DNA of 64,000 nt, taken from the NCBI GenBank assembly GCA_023269585.1, contig JAHFTC010000001.1, positions 59,977-123,976 on the forward strand, read 5' to 3'. The stretch's first letter is position 1. Each line of letters starts with the position of its first letter. Shown here piece after piece: positions 1 to 9,597 of this stretch. The DNA comes from Opitutaceae bacterium. Its GTDB lineage: Bacteria; Verrucomicrobiota; Verrucomicrobiia; Opitutales; Opitutaceae. Below the pieces are notes generated by a model. The model worked only from the letters and a program-made list of their open reading frames with translations, searched no databases and was not told the DNA's origin. The translations under genes and the position numbers were made by a program.

Positions 1-468
1 GATGCTGATGGTGCGGTTCTGGGTGCCACCGACATCGTGGATCGAGGGCCGCAGGCCGTTGGCGCGGAACCAGGCCTCGAGCGCCTGGATGTTGCGTTCG
101 CCGATCTTGAAGGGGTCGGTGCCGTTGAGGACGCTGGCGCCGCCGGCGACGAAGTATTTGGCGCGCTTCATGTCGCCCTTCACGCCGGTGAAGGCGCGGA
201 AAAGCCCGGGCAGGCCCGTGTCGGCAAACATCGAGGGCTGGTTCTTCGCCTTGTCGGGAGAAATGCTCGAATCGGGCAACATGTAGTGCAACAACCCGGA
301 GGCCTTGGTCACGGGATCGTAGGCGATCAGGCCGATGCACGACCCGAGTGCGTAGGTGGTGAGGATCGCGTTGTTGTTGTTGGACACCGCCATATCGCCG
401 ACGCCAACCACGACACGTTGGGCAAACAACGTGCCGAGTCCCGCTGCAGAGAGGGTGGGTGACGCCAT
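1..468 (-). CDS. cheD: Chemoreceptor glutamine deamidase CheD (partial, C-terminus beyond window)
   Basis: This gene has no stop inside the window: the 156 codons from the ATG at 468 down to base 1 are open on the minus strand. CheD deamidates glutamines on methyl-accepting chemotaxis proteins and is a partner of CheC/CheY. The visible protein has the CheD core: 'VGVGDMAVS' near residue 21, the catalytic cysteine in 'YALGSCIGLIAYDP' (Cys44) and the catalytic histidine in 'GLLHYMLPDS' (His61), then an 'FVAGGASVL' segment. The N-terminal stretch before residue 18 is not conserved, so the start could lie a little inside. No clear Shine-Dalgarno precedes the ATG. It implies a chemotactic, motile cell. 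The chemotaxis neighbours, if any, lie left of the window. Confidence 0.9.
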   Translation of the reverse strand, partial: MASPTLSAAGLGTLFAQRVVVGVGDMAVSNNNNAILTTYALGSCIGLIAYDPVTKASGLLHYMLPDSSISPDKAKNQPSMFADTGLPGLFRAFTGVKGDMKRAKYFVAGGASVLNGTDPFKIGERNIQALEAWFRANGLRPSIHDVGGTQNRTISI

Positions 469-639
469 GGAGATCGAAGAAAGGGCGGTTGCCCGAGGCC
501 GGCCGCCGGGCGATGGTGCGCGGCAAACCGGGTCGGCTGACCTAGGTTGTTCTATTCGGTTGGGGGGCGGGGAACTTGAGGCGGAAAGCAGGCCGGCCGG
601 AGCTTGAATCCGGCGCAATCCTCGCGACCGACGGACACG

Positions 640-669
640 AAAAAGGCCGCAAGCCAAAGGCTTGCGGCC
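640..669 (-). terminator. Rho-independent terminator of korAB
   Basis: On the minus strand a perfect 11-bp stem (GGCCGCAAGCC / GGCTTGCGGCC, plus-strand 645-655 and 659-669) with a 3-base loop is followed by a run of five T (plus-strand A at 640-644). It lies about 30 bases past the korB stop, so it ends the korA-korB transcript and separates it from cheD. Confidence 0.9.
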
Positions 670-701
670 GCGGTGGAAGGGGAAGGCGTTCCGCCTCAGC
701 G

Positions 702-1613
702 TCACTTCATCCGGTTGAAGGCGGTCTGGAGCAGGGTGAGGCCGTCGGCGCCCTTGGCCTTCTCCTGCGCGTGGGCCATGAGCTGGGCTTCGCGGACGTT
801 CTTGGTCGGCTCCTTGACCTCGTAGTAGACGCCGAACACGCCGGGGCTCGGGATCGAGGCGAGTTTGAAGGCGGCGTTGAGGTCGGTGACGTCGTGCGCC
901 TTCTCGTCGATGGTCTCGAACTTGCCGCCCTTGCGGGGGTTCATGTTGTCGTAGGCGTCCTCGAAGAACTCGGAGCAGTGTGTCATGACTTCGACCACGC
1001 TGAAGCCGTCGTGCTTCATGGCGCGCTCGATGAGATCGGACATGTGCTGGAGCTGGCCGACGTAGGCGCGGGCGACGAAGGTGGCGCCGGTGCCGAGCAG
1101 GCGGCGCATCGGGTTGATGGCGGGATCGATCGCGCCGGTGGGGTCGGACTTGGACTTGAAGCCGACGGGGGACGTGGGCGAGGTCTGCTTCTTGGTGAGG
1201 CCGTACACCGAGTTGTCCATGATGACGTAGGTCATCTTGATGTTCTTGCGCGCGGTGTGGTCGAGGTGGTTGCCGCCGATGGAGAAACCGTCGCCGTCGC
1301 CGCCGAAGACGACAACGTGGAGGTCGTCGCGGCCGAGGCTGACGCCGGTGGCGAAGGCGAGGGCGCGGCCGTGGATGAAGTGGCAGCCGTGGGTGTTGAC
1401 GAAGTAGGGCAGGCGCGAGGAGCAGCCGATGCCGGTCACGGTGACGAGCTTGTGCTGCGGGATCTGCAGCTTCTCGAGCACGCGCTGGAAGGCCCCGAGG
1501 ACGGCGAAGTCGCCGCAGCCGGGGCACCACGTGGGAGTGTCGGCCTTGAGGCTCGCCTTGTTGACGGTGCAGAGGGGCGCTTCGGCGGGAGTCGGGCAGG
1601 TGAGGGAGAACAT
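702..1613 (-). CDS. korB: 2-oxoacid:ferredoxin oxidoreductase, beta subunit
   Basis: This is the thiamine-diphosphate-binding beta subunit of a 2-oxoglutarate (or related 2-oxoacid):ferredoxin oxidoreductase, which decarboxylates a 2-oxoacid to acyl-CoA and reduces ferredoxin. The 303-residue protein shows the family motifs: 'CPGCGDFAVL' (Fe-S cysteines), 'GIGCSSRLPYF', 'THGCHFIHGRALAFATG', the ThDP motif 'GGDGDGFSIGGNH' and 'NSVYGLTKKQTSPTSP'. The start is the ATG at 1613. The open frame continues upstream only through the repeat-like spacer and korA in another frame. It lies 47 bp after korA, and the two subunits form one operon ending at the terminator at 640-669. Substrate (2-oxoglutarate rather than pyruvate) is inferred from overall resemblance to KorB. 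Confidence 0.93.
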   Translation of the reverse strand: MFSLTCPTPAEAPLCTVNKASLKADTPTWCPGCGDFAVLGAFQRVLEKLQIPQHKLVTVTGIGCSSRLPYFVNTHGCHFIHGRALAFATGVSLGRDDLHVVVFGGDGDGFSIGGNHLDHTARKNIKMTYVIMDNSVYGLTKKQTSPTSPVGFKSKSDPTGAIDPAINPMRRLLGTGATFVARAYVGQLQHMSDLIERAMKHDGFSVVEVMTHCSEFFEDAYDNMNPRKGGKFETIDEKAHDVTDLNAAFKLASIPSPGVFGVYYEVKEPTKNVREAQLMAHAQEKAKGADGLTLLQTAFNRMK

Positions 1614-1660
1614 GGGGAAACGGTTTCGAGTTTCGGGTTTTGGGTTCTCGTGTTCTCGCC
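1614..1660 (-). repeat. Degenerate A/C-rich repeat filling the korA-korB spacer
   Basis: The whole 47-bp gap between korA and korB is made of a short unit read on the minus strand as GAGAACCC, AAAACCCG, AAACTCG, AAACCG. If translated it would read NPKPETRNR, strikingly like the repeat inserted in prmA (45019-45092). There is no room here for another regulatory element. I treat it as one copy of a dispersed degenerate repeat family. Confidence 0.55.
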
Positions 1661-3490
1661 TCAGCGGGCGATCGGGGTGGCGTCGAGGCGGGCGACGCCG
1701 TCGACGATCTCCTTCACCTTGAAGGTGAGGCCGTCGGTCTTGGTGATGCTGCGGATGGCGGGGTTGCAGTAACGGGCGCGGAGGATGGTCGCGAGCTGGC
1801 CGAAGCCGTAGAGGCCTTCGTCGTTGATTTCGACGACGTCGATCTGGCGGAATTTGGCGAAGATGGCCTCGAGGCCGAGCGGCAACGGGCTGATGTGGCG
1901 CAGGTGGAGGTGGCCGACCTTGCGCCCTTGCGCGCGCAGGGCGTTGGCGGCCTCGCGGACCTGGCCGTAGGTGGAGCCCCAGCCGACGAGCAGGACATCG
2001 CCCTCGGCGTCGCCGTAGACTTCGGGCACGGGGAGCTTGGCGGCGAGGGCCTTGATCTTCTCGCGGCGGCGCGCGGTCATCTTCTGGTGGTTGGGCGCGC
2101 TGGCGTTGGGGTGGCCGGCTTCGTCGTGCTCCAGGCCGGTGACGAGCGGGTACTTCGCGCCGACCATCGGCGTGCCCGGCGGCACGTGGTGGGTGGGCTT
2201 GGCGTGCGAGTAGGCGAGGTAGTCGCCCTCGAGCGCCTTCAATTCGAGGCCCGGCTGCACATAGAGTTTCTGGAGGTCGGGTTCGGGGAAGGCGCCGATG
2301 CGGGTCGAGAGCGCCTGATCGGAGAGCACGATGACCGGCACGGAGTATTCCTTGGCCAACTGCACCGCCTCGTACGCCGCGTAGAAGCAATCGCCCACGG
2401 AGCAGGGCGCGAGCACGATGCGCGGGGCGTCGCCGTGGGTGCCCCCGACGGCTTGGAGGAGATCGCTCTGTTCGACCATGGTCGGCAAGCCGGTGCTGGG
2501 ACCGCCGCGCTGGACGTTCACGATGACGAGCGGCATCTCGGCCATGACGCCCCAGCCGAGGGCTTCCATCTTGAGCGACATGCCCGGGCCGGAGGTATTG
2601 GTCACGGCGACATGGCCGGCGTAGGAGAAGCCGAGCGCGGTGGCGATGGCGGCGATCTCGTCCTCGCACTGCACGTACATGCCGCCGTATTTCGGCAGCG
2701 CGCCGCGCAGATCCTCCATGATGCTGGAGGCGGGGGTGATCGGGTAGGCGGCGCCGAAGCGCACGCCGGCGGTGATCAGGCCCATGACGATGGCCTGGTT
2801 GCCATCCATCGTGACGATGGGGCGGCCGTCGGCGGTTTTGCCGGTGCGGGCCGGGCCGAACTCGAAGGCGGCGCGGAGCTCGTCGCCAAGGTCGTAGGCG
2901 AAGCCGGCGTCGAAGGTCTGGAGGGAGTTGCGCAGGACATCCTCGGACTTCTTGCCGAAGCGCTCCTGCATGATGCCCTTGAGCTTCTCGACGTTGAGGT
3001 TGAAGAGGCGGGCGAGCAGGCCGAGCACGTAGATGTTCTTGCCCTTGTCCTTGGCGTTGCCGCCCACGGCCTCGACGGTGGCGGTGGTGATCGGCACGCC
3101 GACGTGGCGCACGCGTTTGTCGGTCTCGTCGGGTTTGACGTGGTCGGAATCGTAGAGGAGCACGCCGCCGTCGCGCAGTTGGGCGCGGTGGGCTTCGTAG
3201 CTGTGCTGGTAGAACGCGACGAGGAGGTCGGAGCGGTCGCCGGGCGAGAGAATCTCGCCGCTGCCCATGCGGACCTGGAAGATCGACGGGCCGCCGGAGA
3301 TCGTGGCGGGGATCGTCATGAACGTCATCACTTCCTGGTCGCTCCGGCCGGCGAGCCGGGCGAGGAAGCCGCCGATGGCCTGGATGCCGTCCTGGGAGTT
3401 GCCCGCGAGGCGGATGACGACGTCGCGAACGATCTGGCCGGAGAGGTTTGCAGTGGTAGCGATGGAGGGGGCGGAGCCAGCGTTTGCCAT
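1661..3490 (-). CDS. korA: 2-oxoacid:ferredoxin oxidoreductase, alpha subunit (gamma-alpha fusion)
   Basis: This 609-residue protein is the catalytic partner of KorB. The N-terminal third (about residues 18-200) is the gamma domain ('RLAGNSQDGIQAIGGFLARL', 'TIPATISGGPSIFQVR'). From about residue 230 comes the pyrimidine-binding alpha domain with 'GAAYPITPASSIMEDL', 'VQCEDEIAAIATALG' and 'NTSGPGMSLKMEALG', followed by a transketolase C-terminal-like domain. Such gamma-alpha fusions are the usual form of KorA in many bacteria. The ATG at 3490 is chosen because conserved sequence begins about 17 residues in. It reads away from the SulP gene. The pair would serve a ferredoxin-linked TCA-cycle step. 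Confidence 0.93.
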   Translation of the reverse strand: MANAGSAPSIATTANLSGQIVRDVVIRLAGNSQDGIQAIGGFLARLAGRSDQEVMTFMTIPATISGGPSIFQVRMGSGEILSPGDRSDLLVAFYQHSYEAHRAQLRDGGVLLYDSDHVKPDETDKRVRHVGVPITTATVEAVGGNAKDKGKNIYVLGLLARLFNLNVEKLKGIMQERFGKKSEDVLRNSLQTFDAGFAYDLGDELRAAFEFGPARTGKTADGRPIVTMDGNQAIVMGLITAGVRFGAAYPITPASSIMEDLRGALPKYGGMYVQCEDEIAAIATALGFSYAGHVAVTNTSGPGMSLKMEALGWGVMAEMPLVIVNVQRGGPSTGLPTMVEQSDLLQAVGGTHGDAPRIVLAPCSVGDCFYAAYEAVQLAKEYSVPVIVLSDQALSTRIGAFPEPDLQKLYVQPGLELKALEGDYLAYSHAKPTHHVPPGTPMVGAKYPLVTGLEHDEAGHPNASAPNHQKMTARRREKIKALAAKLPVPEVYGDAEGDVLLVGWGSTYGQVREAANALRAQGRKVGHLHLRHISPLPLGLEAIFAKFRQIDVVEINDEGLYGFGQLATILRARYCNPAIRSITKTDGLTFKVKEIVDGVARLDATPIAR

Positions 3491-3792
3491 GGGAATTGTG
3501 GCGAAGTTAGGGAAGCACGCGTGCGGGAGTCAATGAGCGTGCGCGAAGACAAGCTTCTTTTCTGCAGGCGAGGACCTCATGGTCGAAGTCGAGGCCCCGG
3601 AAACGTTCTGGAAGTCGCGCGAACGAGGGTTTTCAATCGGTGCTTCCCGTTGGCACACGTCGGTATGCAATCACCTCTTACGCAGACTCGCTCCATTCAA
3701 TTGCGGTCCGGGCCGGCCGCGGTGCGGTCCGGGGCCGCCCGGGCGGCGCGGGCCGGTTCGCCGGGCCGAGAGGGCGCCAATCTCGGGCAACC
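3491..3792. other. Divergent intergenic region korA / SulP gene
   Basis: About 300 bp between two divergently transcribed genes. It must contain both promoters. The left part is relatively AT-rich around 3545-3570, the right part is G+C-rich. I see no repeat, hairpin or RNA gene. An open frame extends the SulP gene upstream to 3640 but has no conserved content. Confidence 0.4.
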
Positions 3793-5601
3793 ATGAACTT
3801 CGTCTCTCCGCTGCGGGCGGGGCTGTTCGGCCGGTTTGCCGGCTTGGACAAGGACCAGCTGCGTCGCGACCTGCTCGCGGGGCTCAACGTGATGACGATG
3901 GCCTTGCCGCTCTCGATGGCGTTCGCCATCGCGTCCGGCGTGACGCCGGAGCGCGGCCTGTACACGGCGATCATCGGCGGCGCGATCGTGGCGGCGCTGG
4001 GTGGTTCGCGCGTGCAGATCGGCGGGCCGACGGGCGCCTTCGCCGTCATCACGTACAGCGTGCTCGCAGCGCATGGCGCGGGCGGGCTGCTCCTCTGCAC
4101 GATGCTCGCCGGCGCGATGCTGCTGGTCATGGGGCTGGCGCGGCTGGGCTCGGTGATCCGGTTCATCCCGTACCCGGTGTCGCGGGCCTTCACCAAGGGC
4201 ATCGCAATCCTGATTCTCAGTACACAGATCAAATATTTCCTCGGACTCGACGCGGCGATGCCGGTCTCCTTCCTGGGCAAACTCGCGGTGTTGGGGGGCA
4301 ACTTGGGCGCGATCCACTGGCCCACGGTGGCGCTCGGCGTGATGTCGGTGGCGTTGATGGGGCTCTGGCCGCAACGCGCGGCGCGCCTCTTCCCGGGCTC
4401 GATGGTCGGCCTGGTCGTGATGACCATCGGTTTCGAGATCGTGCGCGCGCTGCACGGCGGGGACGGTTTCGGCATCGCGACCGTCGGCTCGCAGTTCCCG
4501 ACCTTCTCCGGCGCGCTGCCGGCTTTCGCGCTGCCGGCGATCAACCTCGGCGAACTCGGCGCTCTCATCCAGCCGGCCTTCACCATCGCGATGCTGGTGG
4601 CCATGCAGGCATTGTTGTGCGCCGTGGTGACCGATGGCGTGCTCGACGACCGCCATGACTCGAACCAGGAACTGATCGGGCAGGGTGTGGCCAACCTCGT
4701 GGGCCCGCTGTTCGGCTGCATTCCGGTGACGGGCGCGGTGGCGCGTTCGGTGGTGAATGTGCGTTCCGGCGCGCGCACGCCGGTTGCCGGTCTCACGCAT
4801 TCGCTCCTGCTGTTGATCGCGCTGGTCGCGGGGGCGCCGCTGCTGCGCCACGTGCCGCTGGCCACCCTGAGTGCGGTGTTGGTGGTCGCCGCCTACCGGA
4901 TGGTGTCGTGGAAACAGTTTCTGCGGCTCCACCGCTGGCCGTTCAGCGACAGCGCGGTGTTTGGCGCGACGTTCGCACTCACCGTCTTCGCCAATCTCAC
5001 CCTTGCCGTGGAGGTGGGCGTCGTGCTCGCGTGCCTGCTCATGGTCAAGCGCGTCGCCGAGACGTCGCAGATCACCGCCGTCGACGAGGCGAGCGAAACC
5101 GAGGGCTCGCACCATTCGCTGGTCGGCCGGGTGGTCCCGAAGGGCGTGCTGATCTTCCGGGTGTTCGGCGCGTTCTTCTTCGGCGTGGTCGACAAGCTCG
5201 ACGACGAACTGAAGCGCGCGAAGATGGAACCGGAGATTCTCATTCTGCGTCTGCGCAAGGTCCTCGCGATCGACGCCACGGGCTTGCAGGCGCTGGTCGA
5301 CCTCCACCTCAAACTGAAGAAGAAGGGCAAGCATCTCATCCTGAGTGCGCCCCATACCCAGCCGCTCGCCGTGATGGAGAACGCGGGGTTCATCGACGCC
5401 ATCGGTCGCGACAACGTCTGCCCGCATATCGCCGCCGCGCTCGCTCGTTCCCGCGAGATCCTGAAGCTGCCGCCCGAGCCCGACCACGCGCCCGAGCAAC
5501 TCGTCAGCGAGAAACGCGAGCTCGACGCCGCCCGCCGCGAGATCGCCGCTGCGCTGGAGCGAGCCCAGAAGATCCTGCGGAAGAGCGACGATCAAGGGTA
5601 G
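3793..5601 (+). CDS. SulP-family anion transporter with STAS domain
   Basis: This is an inner-membrane transporter of the SulP/SLC26 family, which moves sulfate, bicarbonate or other anions. The 602-residue protein has the sulfate-transporter core with multiple hydrophobic helices from about residue 30 ('LLAGLNVMTMALPLSMAFAI', 'QIGGPTGAF', 'IPYPVSRAFTKGIAI'). The STAS domain lies at about residues 440-560 ('LRLRKVLAIDATGLQALVDL'), and a charged helical tail of about 50 residues ('DAARREIAAALERAQKIL') follows. The ATG at 3793 is chosen because the SulP-like sequence begins there. The frame is open back to 3640, but that part is arginine/glycine-rich and unlike a protein. Substrate cannot be told from sequence. 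Confidence 0.9.
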   Translation: MNFVSPLRAGLFGRFAGLDKDQLRRDLLAGLNVMTMALPLSMAFAIASGVTPERGLYTAIIGGAIVAALGGSRVQIGGPTGAFAVITYSVLAAHGAGGLLLCTMLAGAMLLVMGLARLGSVIRFIPYPVSRAFTKGIAILILSTQIKYFLGLDAAMPVSFLGKLAVLGGNLGAIHWPTVALGVMSVALMGLWPQRAARLFPGSMVGLVVMTIGFEIVRALHGGDGFGIATVGSQFPTFSGALPAFALPAINLGELGALIQPAFTIAMLVAMQALLCAVVTDGVLDDRHDSNQELIGQGVANLVGPLFGCIPVTGAVARSVVNVRSGARTPVAGLTHSLLLLIALVAGAPLLRHVPLATLSAVLVVAAYRMVSWKQFLRLHRWPFSDSAVFGATFALTVFANLTLAVEVGVVLACLLMVKRVAETSQITAVDEASETEGSHHSLVGRVVPKGVLIFRVFGAFFFGVVDKLDDELKRAKMEPEILILRLRKVLAIDATGLQALVDLHLKLKKKGKHLILSAPHTQPLAVMENAGFIDAIGRDNVCPHIAAALARSREILKLPPEPDHAPEQLVSEKRELDAARREIAAALERAQKILRKSDDQG

Positions 5602-5985
5602 GGCGGTCGCAGCGGGGCGATCGTTCCGCTGGCGCAGGAAGAGCGCGGTAGCGGCCGACGCCCGTGAGCCTTGGGCCGGCAGCGGAGGCGCTGCCTTGGC
5701 TGGCGCGGCGGAATGCTCTGCTTCGGTGGTTGCTGTCATCAATTCTTGGAAACGGACCGTCCCGTGCTCGGTCCGGCCGAAGACCGCCCCGGCTGGGCGG
5801 AGCGCGGATTTAACGGTACACAGAGAGCGTTGGGGGATGTGGCGAGGTCATGCGGGAACAGGGATCAATAACGTGGGAATACAACTCATTCCACGATCCG
5901 GAGGCAGGCGCTATTCTCGCCGCCGCTTCCATCCGCCGATGTGATGGAAGGAAGCCTAACCCCCCAAACAAAGAGAACGGACCCT
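5602..5985. other. Intergenic region upstream of TonB receptor
   Basis: This 384-bp leader precedes the TonB-dependent receptor. An imperfect inverted repeat GTGGGAAT/ATTCCAC at about 5873-5894 could form a weak hairpin or an operator. No convincing -35/-10 pair and no terminator with a T-run after the SulP stop was found. Short open frames here look like chance. Confidence 0.35.
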
Positions 5986-8900
5986 ATGACCCGTAAAACG
6001 ATTACGGCAGGCGCCTATGTCGCTGCTGCTGTTATGTCCCTCGCGGTTGCACCGAGATCCCTCGGGCAAGCTGCCCCGGCTGCCGAGCCGGCCACCGGCA
6101 CTCCTGCTGCCGAGGAGCAGGAGATTGTCGTGTTGTCGCCCTTCGTCATCCAAGGATCGGAAGACAAAGGCTACCGTGCGACCAGCACCTTGGCCGGCAC
6201 CCGCATCAAAACGAGCCTGAGCGATGTCGGTTCCGCCATCTCGGTGGTCACCGAGCAATTCATGCAAGACACGGCCTCCCGTAAGGCCGAAGAACTGCTG
6301 GTGTATGCCACCAGCACGGAAGTCGCCGGTCAGGGCGGCTCGTTTGCCGGCGGCGGCGACGGCAACCTGGTCGACACGACCGCCCACAGCCCGGTGTCCA
6401 ACACCCGCGTGCGCGGCTTGGTGGAGGCCGACAACACCCGCAACTTCTTCCTCACGGACATCCCGTGGGATTCCTACAACGTGGGCCGCGTCGACCTGCA
6501 ACGTGGTCCGAACGCCATCCTCTTCGGTATCGGAAGTCCTGCCGGTATCGTGAACAGCGGCCTCAACGGCGCGGCATTCACCGACGCCAACACGGTCGAA
6601 GCCGCCGTGGGCAGCTTCGGCACCACTCGCGTCAGTGGTGATTTCGACAAGGTGCTGCTGGAGGACGAACTGGCCCTCCGGGTGTCGCTGCTGCGCGACG
6701 ACACCAAGTACAAGCAGGATCCGGCCTTCCGCCTCGACAAGCGCGTCTATGCGGCCTTCCGCTGGGACCCGAAGTTCCTCCGGACCGACGGCGCTCGCAC
6801 GAGCCTGCGCGCCAACTTCGAGACCGGCAAAATCCGCGGCAACGCCCCCCGCAACACCCCGCCGATGGACGCCATCACCCCGTGGTTCTCCGCCATGGGC
6901 AAGGCCGGCTACGACCAGCGCTACGTCGACAAGACCGACGCCACCAGCCTGGCGACCAGCTCCACCGCCGGCGCGTCCAACAACGCCAACGGCAACTACC
7001 AACCGTGGCTCGGCTCCGCGGGCAACCGCGTGTACGACGGCATCGTTGCGCCGTGGACCCCCGCCGGCGGTCAGGGCAGCGCCTACGCTTCCTCGCCGCG
7101 CCAGTGGCCGGATTCGAACGGCACCTACCCGCTCGGCCAGATCACCCGTGGTATTGTGACCTACAATTCCTACGCGATGAACGCCAAGCTGCCCGGCTAT
7201 CAGCTCAATCCGTTCAAAGCGAAGTCGCTCACCGACGCCTCGATCTTCGACTTCTACACCAAGCTGCTCGAAGGGGACAACAAGCGCGAGTGGACGGAGT
7301 TTGATGCCTACAACGTCGCGCTGGAGCAGACGTTCTTCGACAACCGGGTGGGCTTCGAGCTCGTCTACGACAACCAGGATGCGAAATGGGGCCAGCGCCG
7401 GTACCTCGCCGGTGACGCAGCCTCCATCACGGTCGACGTCATGCACACCTTGGCCGACGGCACGGCGAACCCGAACTTCGGCAAGCCGATGGTCGTGGCC
7501 GGCGGCGGCAGCGCCGGCGGGGATTGGACCGAGCGCAAGCGCGAGGTCATGCGGGCAACCGCGTTCGCCACGCTCGATTTCGCCGACTTCATGGACAAGA
7601 AGTCCGTGGCCACCCGGATTCTCGGCAAGCACACCTTCACGGGTCTCTACACCGCGCAGGAGAACAAGACCTCGGGCGCCAACTGGGCTCGCTGGTATCT
7701 GGGAGATGCGTTCAAGCCGGCCGGCTCCGAGCCGGTGGGCCAATCGGTGCGCGATCTCATCGTTTTCGAGTACCTCGGCGACACCAGCCTCGCCGGCGCG
7801 TCCAGGCTCTCCGGCCTGGGCTTGAATCGGATCCAAGGTTACCATTCGCCCGCCAACCGCACTGCCTTGATCTTCGACAATACGCCGACGGCGGCGTTTG
7901 ACGCGCTCCGGGTCGCGGGTGTGAACACGCCCACCCAGAATGGCGACGTCACCAACTACAAGGGCTGGGTCCAGTACCCGATGGCCCTCGTGAACAACGA
8001 CGTCTATGGCGACAGGGGCGGCAACTACACGAACAAGAACCGCACCGTCTCGAAGGTGAATTCTCAGGCCTTCGTCTGGCAGGGCCACATGTTCGACGGC
8101 ACCATCGTCCCGATGGTCGGCTGGCGTAAGGACACCGAAGTGTTCCGCAGCGCCGGTGTGCCCAACAAGACGCTGGGTATCGTGTCCGAGAGTGACAGCA
8201 CTTGGACCCTGCCGACCTCGGCCTCCACGGCTACGGCCCGCCAGACTTACTCGAAGGAGACTGGTGAGTCGCTCACCTGGAGCGTGGTCGCGAAGACCCC
8301 GAAGTTCGTCAACGACATGTTGCCCTGGGACATGAAGCTCACGGCGTTCTACAACAAGTCCGAGAACTTCCGGCCTGATGCCGGCCGCGTGGATATCCTC
8401 GGCCACCGGGTGGCGTCCCCCAACGGCAAGACCAAGGACTATGGCTTCACGGTCTCGGCCTTGAACGACAAGATCGTCCTCAAGATCAACTGGTACGAGA
8501 CCCAGATGTTCAACGCGACCCTCACCGGGCAGGTGGCCAACAGCTACCTCATCGGCGCCGGCGAAGCGTGGTGCCAGTCCGCTGCGATCGCGACTCGTGA
8601 CGGCACCAAGGGTTTCCAGACCGTTTACGGCACCTCCACCTCCGGTGGCGCGGTCCGCTGGCAGCCCGCCGGAAACGGCACGGTCGGCGCGATGGACGGC
8701 AATCCCGGCTCCTACAGCCAGGCCGAGCTCGACGCGCAGTACGCGATCCAGAAGGCCTCGGTCGATGCGTGGCTCGCGAATCCGATCCCGGTCGACATGC
8801 AGAAGGCCTGGGGCATGACCGATTACGCCACCGGCGGCGGCAGCTGGAGCCAGCTCAACGTCGCGATCACCGGCGACACGACCTCGAAGGGTACGGAGTA

Positions 8901-9555
8901 TGAACTCACGGCCAACCCGCTCACCGGTTGGGATATCTCGTTCACCGCGTCGAAGAACGACTCGGTGCGCCTGAACCTCGCGAAGAGCTATTCCGACTGG
9001 CTGGAAGGCCGCTATGCCTTCTACAAGGGCCCCGGTGGCGACGTCCGCATGTGGGGCGCCGGCAACTGGGCGATCCCGGCCGATTCCGGCGGCACCGCCC
9101 GCTCGAAGTTCGAGATCGAGACCCTCGGCTCCTACAAGATGCAGCTCGCGCTCAACGGCGCCGATGTGGCCGAACTCCGTCCGTGGCGCTTCGCGTTCAC
9201 CACCAACTATCGCTTCCAGACCGTCTCCTTCCTCAAGGGGGTGAATGTCGGCGGCAGCTATCGCTGGATGGACAAGATCACCATCGGGTATCCGGTCTTC
9301 AACGATCCGGCCAAGGGCTGGCAGTTCGATGTGAAGAACCCGTGGAAGGGCCCCTCCGAGGACGCCTACGACCTCTGGGTCGGCTACGAGCGCAACATCA
9401 CCGAGAAGCTCAAGTGGCGCATCCAGTTCAACGCCCGCAACGTGTTCGGCAGCCGCAAGCTGATCCCGATCACGGTGCAGCCGGACGGCAGCGCCGGTGC
9501 GTTCCGTCTCCCGGAACCGGTGACATGGACGCTCACCAACACTTTCTCCTTCTAA
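5986..9555 (+). CDS. TonB-dependent outer-membrane receptor
   Basis: This is an outer-membrane beta-barrel receptor for energy-dependent uptake of a large substrate such as an oligosaccharide or iron complex. The protein is 1189 residues long. A signal peptide covers about residues 1-29 ('AGAYVAAAVMSLAVAP'), followed by an alanine/proline linker and 'EIVVLSPFVIQGSEDKGYRA'. The plug domain has 'LAGTRIKTSLSDVGSAISVV', 'RNFFLTDIPWDSYNVGRVDL' and the conserved 'QRGPNAILFGIGSPAGIVNS'. The barrel ends in the aromatic C-terminus 'TWTLTNTFSF'. The ATG at 5986 is chosen over an in-frame GTG/ATG at 5941/5944 because it immediately precedes the signal peptide. No SusD partner is adjacent, and a strong terminator follows. 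Substrate unknown. Confidence 0.93.
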   Translation: MTRKTITAGAYVAAAVMSLAVAPRSLGQAAPAAEPATGTPAAEEQEIVVLSPFVIQGSEDKGYRATSTLAGTRIKTSLSDVGSAISVVTEQFMQDTASRKAEELLVYATSTEVAGQGGSFAGGGDGNLVDTTAHSPVSNTRVRGLVEADNTRNFFLTDIPWDSYNVGRVDLQRGPNAILFGIGSPAGIVNSGLNGAAFTDANTVEAAVGSFGTTRVSGDFDKVLLEDELALRVSLLRDDTKYKQDPAFRLDKRVYAAFRWDPKFLRTDGARTSLRANFETGKIRGNAPRNTPPMDAITPWFSAMGKAGYDQRYVDKTDATSLATSSTAGASNNANGNYQPWLGSAGNRVYDGIVAPWTPAGGQGSAYASSPRQWPDSNGTYPLGQITRGIVTYNSYAMNAKLPGYQLNPFKAKSLTDASIFDFYTKLLEGDNKREWTEFDAYNVALEQTFFDNRVGFELVYDNQDAKWGQRRYLAGDAASITVDVMHTLADGTANPNFGKPMVVAGGGSAGGDWTERKREVMRATAFATLDFADFMDKKSVATRILGKHTFTGLYTAQENKTSGANWARWYLGDAFKPAGSEPVGQSVRDLIVFEYLGDTSLAGASRLSGLGLNRIQGYHSPANRTALIFDNTPTAAFDALRVAGVNTPTQNGDVTNYKGWVQYPMALVNNDVYGDRGGNYTNKNRTVSKVNSQAFVWQGHMFDGTIVPMVGWRKDTEVFRSAGVPNKTLGIVSESDSTWTLPTSASTATARQTYSKETGESLTWSVVAKTPKFVNDMLPWDMKLTAFYNKSENFRPDAGRVDILGHRVASPNGKTKDYGFTVSALNDKIVLKINWYETQMFNATLTGQVANSYLIGAGEAWCQSAAIATRDGTKGFQTVYGTSTSGGAVRWQPAGNGTVGAMDGNPGSYSQAELDAQYAIQKASVDAWLANPIPVDMQKAWGMTDYATGGGSWSQLNVAITGDTTSKGTEYELTANPLTGWDISFTASKNDSVRLNLAKSYSDWLEGRYAFYKGPGGDVRMWGAGNWAIPADSGGTARSKFEIETLGSYKMQLALNGADVAELRPWRFAFTTNYRFQTVSFLKGVNVGGSYRWMDKITIGYPVFNDPAKGWQFDVKNPWKGPSEDAYDLWVGYERNITEKLKWRIQFNARNVFGSRKLIPITVQPDGSAGAFRLPEPVTWTLTNTFSF

Positions 9556-9597
9556 GGGGTTGGTCGGCTGAAAGACGAAGCCTAAGCTGAAGCTTCG

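Noticed and set aside
1640..3796. 718-codon plus-strand open frame opposite korA
   Set aside because: Antisense shadow; korA has clear family motifs on the other strand.
5956..8406. 816-codon minus-strand frame inside the TonB receptor
   Set aside because: Shadow of the receptor gene; no conserved segments.
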